Of a DNA stretch of 59,163 nt, positions 1 to 8,336 are shown piece after piece. A model generated the notes under the pieces. It did no database searches, had not been told where the DNA came from, and was given only the letters and a program-made list of their open reading frames with translations. The stretch spans positions 1 through 59,163 of the forward strand of contig JAKAKE010000008.1 in assembly GCA_021824625.1 (NCBI GenBank). The letters run 5' to 3'. The stretch comes from Bacteroidota bacterium. Its GTDB lineage: Bacteria; Bacteroidota; Ignavibacteria; Kapaibacteriales; UBA2268. Each line of letters starts with the position of its first letter. The stretch's first letter is position 1. Made by a program: the position numbers and the translations under genes.

Positions 1-400
1 GAATTAACAAACCAAAATACTGTAAGAGCCGCAGAGAATGATTCCGTATTGGTCAGGTATAATGACTTCTATGGTATCAAAGGAAATAAATTCTTCTATT
101 TCGGCAGCGGCACAAATCCAACTGCCGGTGTTGACCAGAACTGGTTAAGTAAATCAGAGTTTGGAAATAACTTTGCAAATGGTTCCGGTATGGTTGATGC
201 AGTTGCTCATATTACTAATGCTTTTAATATGTCAACATTCAATCCATTACCAACAGTTAATGCACCTTTCTTAACGACTGCAAAATTCGATTACGGAAGA
301 TTAACTGACCCATTCCTCGAGAAAGTCAATTATCGTGGTGCCTTTGGAACAGAAAGATGGGATTTGGGCTGGACTGAATATGACCCGGTTAATAAAGAGT
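1..400 (+). repeat. Intragenic repeat copy A (partner 1657-2056)
   Basis: Bases 1-400 match 1657-2056 with about 8 substitutions by manual count, an offset of 552 codons in the same frame. Copy A leads into an Ig-like domain and copy B into the sorting tail. The duplicated unit probably extends upstream of the window. Confidence 0.9.
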
Positions 401-2355
401 ATAAAGTATCAGTACCACAACTCACATTAAAGACACCTCAAGTTAATGATAAAATCAGATATGGCAGGAGTGTGTTAGTAAGCTGGGATACAAGCAATAC
501 ATATAATAAGACATTCAAATTTACATGGAGCCAGTCTCAGTCAGGTACATGGAATCAATTACCCCTGCCAAAAGGCAAGACAACTTTTAAAGATAGTACG
601 AAAAATCAAGCTGCTGTCGGCTCTGTCCTGATTACATTTCCAAATCAACAAACTCTTTGGCTGAAGATGGAGGATGCAAATAATCCTGCATTCTCATCTA
701 TAGTGGGTCCTTTATCAGTTGTCGTATCAAACCCATCTCCCATTGATGAATATATCCAGGGAATAATTACTTCCAATAAGACTTTAACAGCAAATAAGAT
801 TTGGGGTCTTAAAGGAGTTGTATTTGTCGCCAATGGAGCAACTCTTACAATAGAACCGGGTACAATTATTATGGGAGAAGTTGGAGCTACATCAGCATTA
901 TGTATTAACCGTGGCGGTAAAATAATAGCAGACGGAACTCCCACAAAACCAATAGTATTTACAAGCGGAGTAGTTGCAGGAAGCAGAGACAGGGGAGATT
1001 GGGGCGGCTTGCTAATTATGGGTAAAGCACCGACAAATTTAGTAGAAGCGCCAATCGAAGGCGGTATTGCAGATGATGCAAGTACAAAAGTAAACGGATG
1101 GTATGGCGGTAATGACCCTAATGATAACAGCGGTATTCTTCGTTACGTCAGAATAGAATTTGCCGGAATAGCCGAATCACCTGATAATGAATTAAACGGA
1201 TTAACTTTAGGTGCCGTTGGTTCGGGAACTATTATTGACCATGTACAAGTGTCGTATTCAAATGATGACAGTTTTGAATGGTTCGGTGGTACAGTCAATT
1301 GTAAACACCTGATTGCTTACAACGCAATTGATGATGATTTCGATACTGATAACGGATATAGAGGAATAATTCAATTTGGATTAGAAAAAAGATTAACAGA
1401 TGTTGCCGACCAGTCCAACAGCGAAGCATTTGAGAGCGATAATGATGGTTCATCATCAGAAAAACAACCATTTACGGGTCCCTTATTCTCAAATATGACA
1501 GTAATCGGGCCGGTTCAGGATACAAGCTGGGCAAAAGGCTCAGGATTAAGCGGAACAAACACATTCCATTCAAAGTTTTTAACAGCAGCTCAGATTAGAA
1601 GAAATTCAAGGATGGGATTAGCTAATTCCGTCATACTCGGCTGGCCCGGTGGTGTTGAATTAACAAACCAAAATACTGTAAGAGCCGCAGAGAATGATTC
1701 TGTATTGGTAAGATACAATGACTTCTATGGTATCAAAGGAAATAAATTCTTTTATTTCGGCAGCGGCACAAATCCAACTGCCGGTGTTGACCAGAACTGG
1801 TTAAGTAAATCAGAGTTTGGAAATAACTTTGCAAATGGTTCCGGTATGGTTGATGCAGTTGCTCATATTACTAATGCTTTTAATATGTCATCATTCAATC
1901 CATTACCGACAGTTAATGCACCTTTCTTAACGACTGCAAAATTCGATTACGGAAGATTAACTGACCCATTCCTCGAGAAAGTCAATTATCGTGGTGCCTT
2001 TGGAACAGAAAGATGGGATTTGGGATGGACTGAATATGACCCGGTTAATAAAGAGTACAGAGTAACTGACGTTAATGAATCACCGATTTATGAACAACAA
2101 AATGTTATGATTTACCCACAACCGGCAAGTAAAATCCTGAATGTGAAAATTAATAATGTAAAAACACAAAATGCGATATTAAAAATTATTGATATTAATG
2201 GTAACGAAATAAGAAGTACCACATCTGAAAATTTATTATTTGGAAAATTATATGAATATCAAATAAACATTGAAGACATTCCAAATGGAATTTATTTGTT
2301 AGAGATTATTACAACTGATAAAATTTCCACCCAAATGATTAACGTTATAAAATAA
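1..2355 (+). CDS. Modular secreted beta-helix-type protein with T9SS sorting tail (5' end outside window)
   Basis: The frame is open from base 1, so the true start lies upstream. Of 784 visible residues, about 1-134 form a module that recurs almost identically at 553-686. About 138-235 look like an Ig/Fn3-type domain. About 240-550 are rich in Gly, Asn and Asp with repeated short strands (NGATLTIEPGT, GTIIDHVQVSYSNDDSFEWFGG), typical of right-handed beta-helix surface proteins. About 690-784 form a type IX secretion (Por) sorting domain: YPQPASKILNV, then a beta-sandwich ending NGIYLLEIITTDK. It is inferred to be exported by Sec and T9SS and to be surface-attached or released. Its ligand or substrate is unknown. 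A strong terminator follows. Confidence 0.85.
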   Translation, partial: ELTNQNTVRAAENDSVLVRYNDFYGIKGNKFFYFGSGTNPTAGVDQNWLSKSEFGNNFANGSGMVDAVAHITNAFNMSTFNPLPTVNAPFLTTAKFDYGRLTDPFLEKVNYRGAFGTERWDLGWTEYDPVNKEYKVSVPQLTLKTPQVNDKIRYGRSVLVSWDTSNTYNKTFKFTWSQSQSGTWNQLPLPKGKTTFKDSTKNQAAVGSVLITFPNQQTLWLKMEDANNPAFSSIVGPLSVVVSNPSPIDEYIQGIITSNKTLTANKIWGLKGVVFVANGATLTIEPGTIIMGEVGATSALCINRGGKIIADGTPTKPIVFTSGVVAGSRDRGDWGGLLIMGKAPTNLVEAPIEGGIADDASTKVNGWYGGNDPNDNSGILRYVRIEFAGIAESPDNELNGLTLGAVGSGTIIDHVQVSYSNDDSFEWFGGTVNCKHLIAYNAIDDDFDTDNGYRGIIQFGLEKRLTDVADQSNSEAFESDNDGSSSEKQPFTGPLFSNMTVIGPVQDTSWAKGSGLSGTNTFHSKFLTAAQIRRNSRMGLANSVILGWPGGVELTNQNTVRAAENDSVLVRYNDFYGIKGNKFFYFGSGTNPTAGVDQNWLSKSEFGNNFANGSGMVDAVAHITNAFNMSSFNPLPTVNAPFLTTAKFDYGRLTDPFLEKVNYRGAFGTERWDLGWTEYDPVNKEYRVTDVNESPIYEQQNVMIYPQPASKILNVKINNVKTQNAILKIIDINGNEIRSTTSENLLFGKLYEYQINIEDIPNGIYLLEIITTDKISTQMINVIK
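1657..2056 (+). repeat. Intragenic repeat copy B (partner 1-400)
   Basis: Second copy of the module at 1-400, in the same reading frame. Only two of the roughly 8 differences noted change an amino acid at first glance (for example Thr to Ser in NMSTFN/NMSSFN), indicating recent duplication or gene conversion. Confidence 0.9.
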
Positions 2356-2369
2356 ACCTAACTCAAAGT

Positions 2370-2402
2370 AAGGTGTGCTATTGTTATATAGCACACCTTT
2401 TT
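2370..2402 (+). terminator. Rho-independent terminator after the T9SS gene
   Basis: A 12-bp perfect stem (AAGGTGTGCTAT, 2370-2381, pairing with 2388-2399), a 6-nt loop and a T-rich run lie 15 bases after the stop codon. Confidence 0.9.
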
Positions 2403-2486
2403 CTTAATCCTATACCCTGAATGTTTTTTTAACTCTTTTCATTATTGCATAATGAATACTAATAGTAAATTTCTTATTATAAAATC

Positions 2487-2525
2487 TTAACACAATCTTA
2501 ACAATTCTTTAACATTCCCTTCATA
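2487..2525 (+). promoter_or_regulatory. Pho box: four 11-bp-spaced half sites
   Basis: TTAACA occurs at 2487, 2498 and 2509, followed by TTCATA at 2520, each exactly 11 bp apart. That is the layout of PhoP/PhoB-type response-regulator sites (TTAACA with 5-bp spacers in Bacillus PhoP boxes). It lies directly upstream of a Bacteroidota-type -7 element (2535-2542) and about 165 bp before the first gene of the phosphate locus. A PhoB-like activator binding here would cover the -33 region, where no TTTG element is seen. Confidence 0.8.
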
Positions 2526-2534
2526 CAATGATGT

Positions 2535-2542
2535 TAATTTTG
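2535..2542 (+). promoter_or_regulatory. -7 element (TAATTTTG) of the phosphate operon promoter
   Basis: Matches the Bacteroidota -7 consensus TAnnTTTG, 9 bp after the Pho box. No -33 TTTG is seen at the expected distance, consistent with activator dependence. The predicted start near 2548 gives a leader of about 145 nt before the porin ATG. Confidence 0.6.
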
Positions 2543-2692
2543 TAAATGAATTTCTTAACACAAAATTTATTATATGTTAATTATAACTTCACATATACGG
2601 GGTAATTTTGTTTGCTGTGGTCAATTACCTCTTTATAAAATTGCAAATTCAAATTATTTCAGATTTGTTATATATAAACAAAGGGGAATTGT

Positions 2693-3814
2693 ATGATTAA
2701 ACGGACTGTGCAAAAGTTTGCATTCATTTCATTAGCTTTTATTATTATTATGTTTTATTCGGTTCAAATAACAAAAGGAGAGGATAAATCAAAGAGTGAT
2801 GCCTTTGGTTTTAATGTTTTAAGTTATTTGTCCTACGAAGCAAATATTAATGATGGGGAATTGAAAGATAATCAATTTAAAGTTACCAGGGCATACTTTA
2901 CGGTTAAAAAAAATGTATTCGATTGGTTAAGCTACAGAACAACTATTGATGCTTACCAGGATGAATTGGGAGATTTTAATGTTAGATTGAAGTACATATA
3001 TGCAAATGTAAAATTCGGTGATTTTGCATTCTTCACCAAGCCTAATATTGAATTCGGACAGGTTCACACGGCTTGGCTGGATTTCGAGGAACATTTGAAT
3101 TATTACCGTATGCAGGGAACTATGTTTATGGAAAGAGCAGGCCTTTTTAATTCTGCCGATTTTGGTTTAACAGCCGCATGTTTACTTGGTGGGGAGATGG
3201 ATGATAATTATAAGAAAACAGTAAACAAAGAATATGCCGGTAAATTCGGAAGTTTTGCTTTAGGTGTTTATAATGGCAGTGGTTATCATGGCTTAGAAAA
3301 AAATACAGGAAAGACATTGCAAACAAGATTAACTATTCGTCCAGTTGCTGAAATTCTTCCCGGTCTTCAATTTTCATATCTTGGAATTTTTGGAAGTGGT
3401 AACCAAGCGAAAATTGATACATTAACTAATTGGGAGGCACCTGATTTCAATGTAAATACAGGAATGGTTTCCTATGAGCAAGAGTATTTTACAGTAACTG
3501 GCCAGTTCGAATCCGGTGAAGGTAATTATAAAGGTTCAATGATAAATTCAGAAAATTCAGCTTTAAAGCACCAGGGATATTCCGTTTTTGTCGAAGGTAA
3601 AATTGATGAAAATTTCAGGCTTATTGGCAGGTATGAACACTTCGACCCTAATACTGATAAGGAAAATGATGGTAATAACAGGGTAATAATTGGTGTTGGA
3701 TATAATTTCGGCAACCAAAATATATTGATGCTTGATTTTGATAAAAAGTTTTATGATGATAAAAGCAAGGCAGACGTAAACCTTGTGAAATTGACAATGC
3801 AGGTAAATATTTAA
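2693..3814 (+). CDS. Phosphate-selective-porin-like outer membrane protein
   Basis: A 373-residue protein with an N-terminal signal peptide (MIKRTVQKF followed by a hydrophobic stretch to about residue 28) and alternating aromatic/charged strands typical of a beta-barrel (FRLIGRYEHFDPNT, RVIIGVGYNFG, LMLDFDKKFYDD). Strand content and position as first gene before pstS suggest an OprO/OprP-like phosphate porin. The start is set by an AAAGGGGA ribosome-binding site 7-8 bp upstream. It lies directly downstream of the Pho box, so induction under phosphate limitation is inferred. Phosphate selectivity is inferred from context only. Confidence 0.75.
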   Translation: MIKRTVQKFAFISLAFIIIMFYSVQITKGEDKSKSDAFGFNVLSYLSYEANINDGELKDNQFKVTRAYFTVKKNVFDWLSYRTTIDAYQDELGDFNVRLKYIYANVKFGDFAFFTKPNIEFGQVHTAWLDFEEHLNYYRMQGTMFMERAGLFNSADFGLTAACLLGGEMDDNYKKTVNKEYAGKFGSFALGVYNGSGYHGLEKNTGKTLQTRLTIRPVAEILPGLQFSYLGIFGSGNQAKIDTLTNWEAPDFNVNTGMVSYEQEYFTVTGQFESGEGNYKGSMINSENSALKHQGYSVFVEGKIDENFRLIGRYEHFDPNTDKENDGNNRVIIGVGYNFGNQNILMLDFDKKFYDDKSKADVNLVKLTMQVNI

Positions 3815-3858
3815 TTACTAATTAATAATTACTAATTACTAATTTTTAAGGGAAAAAT

Positions 3859-4926
3859 ATGAAAAATATTAGCTTAATGATTTTGGCCGTAATTATATTA
3901 ACAGCGTGCGGTGAAAAGAAGGATATGAAATCATTGAAGGAAGGTGTAAGCGGCACTACCGAAATATTAGGTGCAGGGGCTACTTTCCCGTTTCCATTCT
4001 ATTCAAAGGTTTTTGATGAGTATAATAAAATTAAAGGTGTGAAAGTTAATTACCAGGCAATCGGCTCTGGAGGCGGTATCAAGCAGCTTGTTAGTAAAAC
4101 AGTTGACTTTGGTGGAACGGACGCATTCATGGATGCTCAAGAACTTGCCGAAGCAGGGAAACCAATTGTTCACATTCCTACCTGTCTTGGTGCTGATGTT
4201 ATCACTTACAATTTACCCGGTAATCCCAAACTAAAATTCACAGGCGAGGTCATTGCCGATATTTTTCTTGGAAAAATAAAAAAATGGAATGATAAAAAAA
4301 TTGCAGAATTGAATCCCGATGTCAAACTTCCATCTCAGAAGATTGTTGTTGTACATCGTTCCGATGGAAGTGGCACTACATTTATTTTCAGTGATTATCT
4401 AACCAAAATTTCAAAAGATTGGGAGACAAAAGTTGGTACCGGCAAATCTCTTGACTGGCCTGTCGGTTTAGGCGGAAAAGGTAATCAGGGGGTTGCAGGG
4501 CTTGTTCAACAGACACCCGGCTCTATCGGATATGTCGAACTTGTTTACTCAAAGAGCAATAATATGCCTGCCGCTTTAATAAAAAATTCATCGGGCAATT
4601 TCATAGACCCAACAATTAGTTCAGTAAGTTTGGCAGCAAATTTTGAACTGCCTGCCGACACAAGAGCATCAATTACAAATACATCATCTGCAGACGGCTA
4701 TCCCATCAGTAGTTTCACCTGGATTATTTTATTTAAGGAATTAAATTATAATAACAGAGACGAAAATCATGCTAAAGAAATAGTGGATTTAATCTGGTGG
4801 CTTATTCACCAGGGGGAACAATATGCTGAACCTCTTCATTATTCACCTTTGCCTCAGCAGGCACTTTTGAAAGCTGAAACAATTCTGAAGTCAGTTACTT
4901 ATAATGGGAAACCCATAAAAGAATGA
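3859..4926 (+). CDS. pstS: Phosphate ABC transporter substrate-binding lipoprotein PstS
   Basis: A 355-residue lipoprotein with lipobox LTAC (Cys17). It has the PstS signatures GAGATFPFPFY, the substrate loop IGSGGGIKQL with VDFGGTDAFM, and HRSDGSGTT, which binds phosphate oxygens in the family. It delivers phosphate to the PstCA permease from the outer face of the inner membrane. An AAGGGA ribosome-binding site precedes the ATG, and its end overlaps pstC by 4 nt (ATGA), indicating translational coupling. Confidence 0.96.
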   Translation: MKNISLMILAVIILTACGEKKDMKSLKEGVSGTTEILGAGATFPFPFYSKVFDEYNKIKGVKVNYQAIGSGGGIKQLVSKTVDFGGTDAFMDAQELAEAGKPIVHIPTCLGADVITYNLPGNPKLKFTGEVIADIFLGKIKKWNDKKIAELNPDVKLPSQKIVVVHRSDGSGTTFIFSDYLTKISKDWETKVGTGKSLDWPVGLGGKGNQGVAGLVQQTPGSIGYVELVYSKSNNMPAALIKNSSGNFIDPTISSVSLAANFELPADTRASITNTSSADGYPISSFTWIILFKELNYNNRDENHAKEIVDLIWWLIHQGEQYAEPLHYSPLPQQALLKAETILKSVTYNGKPIKE

Positions 4927-5804
4927 GAAAATTATTTAGTGGCGATAAAATCTACAGAGGCATTTTATATGCCTCTGCTTTTTTTCTCATAGTTCTTTTA
5001 TTCGGATTTTTTATAACATTTATTTTTGAATCTTCCGAATCATTATCAAAATTCGGATTCGGATTTATCACAGGAACTCAATGGGACCCTATAGATAGTC
5101 AGTTCGGTGCCTTGCCTTTTCTTATTGGAACTTTGATTACATCTTTCTTAGCTTTAATAATTTCATTTCCATTATCCTTAATGATTGCGGTATTTTTGAG
5201 CGAATACTTTCACAAGGGATTTTTCCATAACATAATAAAAACAGCCGTAGAACTGCTCGCAGGAATACCATCAATTGTATTTGGATTTTGGGGTTTGTTT
5301 GTGCTTGTACCTGTGATTAGGGATTTTCAGACAGCAATTGGAATCGAGGCTTATGGAGTTGGTATTTTCTCATCTGCTATTGTTTTATCAATAATGATTA
5401 TACCTTATACTGCTTCTATATCGAGAGAAGTAATTACAATGGTACCTTCGGATGTTAAAGAAGCGGCATATTCACTTGGTGCAACAAAGTATGAAGTGAT
5501 TAGAAGAATTATTTTGCCATATTCAGGTTCGGGTATTTTTGCAGGTGCATTGCTGGCTTTGGGTAGAGCATTGGGAGAGACAATGGCAGTAACAATGATA
5601 ATCGGAAATTCCAACATAATGCCCACATCAATTTTTTCTCCCGGCAATACAATGGCTTCCGTTATAGCTAATGAATTTACTGAAGCTACTGACAGCACTT
5701 ATTTATCTGCATTGATTGAAATAGGACTTTTGTTGTTCATTGTAACAGCTTTTATTAATTTAATAGGGAAATATATTATTAAGAAAACTGCACGGTTTAG
5801 TTAG
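4923..5804 (+). CDS. pstC: Phosphate ABC transporter permease PstC
   Basis: A 293-residue inner-membrane permease with six hydrophobic segments. It carries the binding-protein-dependent transport EAA loop (EAAYSLGATKYEVIRRIILP, about residues 180-199), which contacts the PstB ATPase. PstC pairs with PstA to form the phosphate channel. The start overlaps the pstS stop, and pstA follows after 13 nt. Confidence 0.95.
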   Translation: MRKLFSGDKIYRGILYASAFFLIVLLFGFFITFIFESSESLSKFGFGFITGTQWDPIDSQFGALPFLIGTLITSFLALIISFPLSLMIAVFLSEYFHKGFFHNIIKTAVELLAGIPSIVFGFWGLFVLVPVIRDFQTAIGIEAYGVGIFSSAIVLSIMIIPYTASISREVITMVPSDVKEAAYSLGATKYEVIRRIILPYSGSGIFAGALLALGRALGETMAVTMIIGNSNIMPTSIFSPGNTMASVIANEFTEATDSTYLSALIEIGLLLFIVTAFINLIGKYIIKKTARFS

Positions 5805-5817
5805 GGAATAAGGAATA

Positions 5818-6729
5818 GTGAATAACGAGATAAATAATAATATTGAAGTAATATCAAATCAGAATTTTGATGTTGACTATTTTAAGGAGAAAAAAATCAA
5901 TTTCAGAATTTTTAAAGATAAGTTTTTTAAATATTCAACCATAGCCGGAGCATTATTCATATCACTTTTATTAGCTTACATACTATTTTACATTGCAAGA
6001 CAGGGAATCAGTTCAATCAATTGGAATTTTCTTACAGAGTTGCCAAAGCCACCCGGAGAAATCGGCGGAGGAGTTGCAAATGCTATTGTTGGAACTCTGA
6101 TAATGATTTTGCTTGCATCAATCATTGCAATTCCTGTTTCAATTGCAATTGGTGTATATTTATCTGAGGACAAGCAAACAAAATTATCTTATTGGGTAAG
6201 AACAGGTTTGGAAATTTTACAGGGAATGCCCTCAATATCAATAGGTATTGTTGTGTATGTATGGGTCGTGCTTCAAATGGGCAGTTTCAGCGGCTTGTCA
6301 GGTGGTATTGCTTTAGCCATAATGATGTTGCCTGTAATTGCCAAATCAACCGAAGAAACATTGAAGATGGTGCCTTATTCGCTTAAAGAAGCATCAATGG
6401 CACTTGGTGTTCCTTATTATAAGACAATTCTGAAAGTCGTTCTTCCTTCGGGTTTAAGCGGGATATTAACCGGTATTCTCATAGCTGTTGCACGTATAGC
6501 AGGGGAGACAGCACCACTTCTTTTCACATCTTTCGGCAATCCTTTTATGAGTGCTGATGTGATGAAGCCTATGAACTCGCTCCCGCTTGTTATATTTAAT
6601 TATGCGAGCAGTCCCTACAAGGAATGGCATAACCTCGCATGGGGAGCATCTTTTTTATTGGTTTTAATTATTTTAATTTTGAACATTACAGCAAAGATTA
6701 TATCGAGAAAATGGAAAATCAAGTTTTAA
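5818..6729 (+). CDS. pstA: Phosphate ABC transporter permease PstA
   Basis: A 303-residue permease with a charged cytoplasmic N-terminus of about 40 residues, then six membrane segments and the EAA loop ([21 protein letters not shown]). The GTG start at 5818 is preceded by AGGA. No ATG is available early in the frame, so the GTG is preferred, though the N-terminus is not certain. The 3' end overlaps pstB by 19 nt. Function follows from homology and the operon pstS-pstC-pstA-pstB. Confidence 0.94.
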   Translation: MNNEINNNIEVISNQNFDVDYFKEKKINFRIFKDKFFKYSTIAGALFISLLLAYILFYIARQGISSINWNFLTELPKPPGEIGGGVANAIVGTLIMILLASIIAIPVSIAIGVYLSEDKQTKLSYWVRTGLEILQGMPSISIGIVVYVWVVLQMGSFSGLSGGIALAIMMLPVIAKSTEETLKMVPYSLKEASMALGVPYYKTILKVVLPSGLSGILTGILIAVARIAGETAPLLFTSFGNPFMSADVMKPMNSLPLVIFNYASSPYKEWHNLAWGASFLLVLIILILNITAKIISRKWKIKF

Positions 6730-7469
6730 ATATAGAAAATTTCAGTTTTTATTATGGTGATTCACAAGCATTGAAAGATATCAATCTTTCAATAAATAAG
6801 AATCGTGTAACAGCAATTATGGGACCATCCGGCTGCGGTAAAACTACTTTGATTCGTGCTATCAACAGGATGCATGAACTTACAGAAAACACAAGGACTG
6901 AAGGGAGTATCAAACTATACGATGAAAATATTTATGAACTTGACCCAATCATTGTAAGACGAAGAATAGGTATGGTCTTTCAAAAACCGAATCCTTTTCC
7001 GACAATGAATATTTATGATAATGTTATAGCAGGATATAATCTGAATGGTATAAAACTGAAAAAAAGCGAAAAGGATATCATTGTTGAAGAATCTTTAAGG
7101 AAATCTGCTTTGTGGGGTGAAGTGAAAGATAATCTGTACAAAAAAGGGACATTCCTTTCAGGAGGGCAGCAGCAGAGACTATGTATAGCACGCGCATTAG
7201 CCATGAAACCGGAAATCCTATTACTTGATGAACCCACGTCTGCATTAGACCCCAAAGCAACGGCTCATATCGAAGAGCTAATCAGCGAACTGAAAAATTA
7301 TGTAACTATGCTCATAGTTACTCATAATATGGGCCAGGCGGCAAGAATTTCAAATGACGCAGTTTTTTTATATCTTGGCGAGTTGATTGAACATGGAAAA
7401 ACCAAAAAGTTGTTTACAACTCCTCAGGATAAAAGAACTGAGGAATATTTAACCGGAAAATTCGGTTAA
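6711..7469 (+). CDS. pstB: Phosphate ABC transporter ATP-binding protein PstB
   Basis: A 252-residue ATPase. Walker [10 protein letters not shown], the Q-loop in [11 protein letters not shown], signature LSGGQQQRL, Walker [13 protein letters not shown] and the switch His in IVTHNM are all present. It drives phosphate import through PstCA. I place the start at the ATG at 6711 (MENQVLNI). A longer frame from 6639 would add 24 residues unlike any PstB and overlap pstA more deeply. Confidence 0.96.
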   Translation: MENQVLNIENFSFYYGDSQALKDINLSINKNRVTAIMGPSGCGKTTLIRAINRMHELTENTRTEGSIKLYDENIYELDPIIVRRRIGMVFQKPNPFPTMNIYDNVIAGYNLNGIKLKKSEKDIIVEESLRKSALWGEVKDNLYKKGTFLSGGQQQRLCIARALAMKPEILLLDEPTSALDPKATAHIEELISELKNYVTMLIVTHNMGQAARISNDAVFLYLGELIEHGKTKKLFTTPQDKRTEEYLTGKFG

Positions 7470-7620
7470 TTAATTGACAATTTATAATTAAAAATTGATA
7501 ATGAAAAGTGTTGAATTCAAAATGGAAAATTAATTTGTTGGGGTCTAAAATTTTAAACCACTACAAATAATTAATATGAAATAATTAATATTGATAGTTG
7601 AAAATCAAAGGAGAGATTGG

Positions 7621-8322
7621 ATGTTGGAAGACCAATTAAATAAATTAAAAGCAAAAATAGTGGGCTATGCTTTTCATGTTGAATCAATGCTAAATAAATC
7701 CATCAAAGGATTGTTGGATAAAGACAGTGATTTATTGGACGAAGTTATTAAACATGATGAAAAATCTGCAAATAAATTAGAGATGAACATTGATAAAAAT
7801 TGTGTCGTTATAATTGCTCAATACAGCCCTCTTGCCGTCAACCTGAGAACCATTCTCATGATAATGAAGATGAACAATGACCTCGAAAGGATGGCTGACC
7901 ATTGTGTGAACATCAGCAGGTGTGCTTTGGATCTAACTGATGAGCCAAATCAATCGAAAATTCTGACATCAATTCATATTATTTCTGAACATGTAGTGAA
8001 AATGCTGAAAGACAGTATTAATTCTTTTATTGAAAATGATATTGATTTAGCTAAGGATGTTTGCAATAGAGATAAAATTGTGGATGATTCAAAGAATAAT
8101 CTTATGACTGAATTGATTGGAGTAATGTACAATGATAAATCCATGATTAATGTCTCTATGCAATTCATTGATATAACCAGAAACCTTGAACGAATTGCCG
8201 ACCTTACGACAAATATTGCTGAGGATGTCGTGTTTGCCATTGACGGTGAGGTAATAAAACATCATAAAAAAGAAAAACAAATTGATAGTAATATCGAAGA
8301 TAGTTCAAATGAACCGGAATAA
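7621..8322 (+). CDS. phoU: Phosphate-transport regulator PhoU
   Basis: A 233-residue all-helical protein made of two PhoU repeats. Each has the metal-binding type motif: LRTILMIMKMNNDLERMADH in the first half and a matching NLERIADLTTNIAEDV in the second. PhoU links PstB activity to the PhoR kinase and damps Pho signalling when phosphate is plentiful. The ATG at 7621 is preceded by AAAGGAGA. A TTG at 7591 is less likely. A 151-nt gap after pstB contains only AT-rich repeats, so read-through from the operon is plausible. Confidence 0.93.
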   Translation: MLEDQLNKLKAKIVGYAFHVESMLNKSIKGLLDKDSDLLDEVIKHDEKSANKLEMNIDKNCVVIIAQYSPLAVNLRTILMIMKMNNDLERMADHCVNISRCALDLTDEPNQSKILTSIHIISEHVVKMLKDSINSFIENDIDLAKDVCNRDKIVDDSKNNLMTELIGVMYNDKSMINVSMQFIDITRNLERIADLTTNIAEDVVFAIDGEVIKHHKKEKQIDSNIEDSSNEPE

Positions 8323-8336
8323 GTAAAAAGAAAGAA

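Noticed and set aside
5405..5698. 97-residue minus-strand open frame inside pstC
   Set aside because: Shadow of a strongly coding plus-strand gene, no ribosome-binding site and no family features.
6639..6710. 24-residue extension of PstB
   Set aside because: The residues are an out-of-frame reading of the pstA 3' end. The family starts at 6711.
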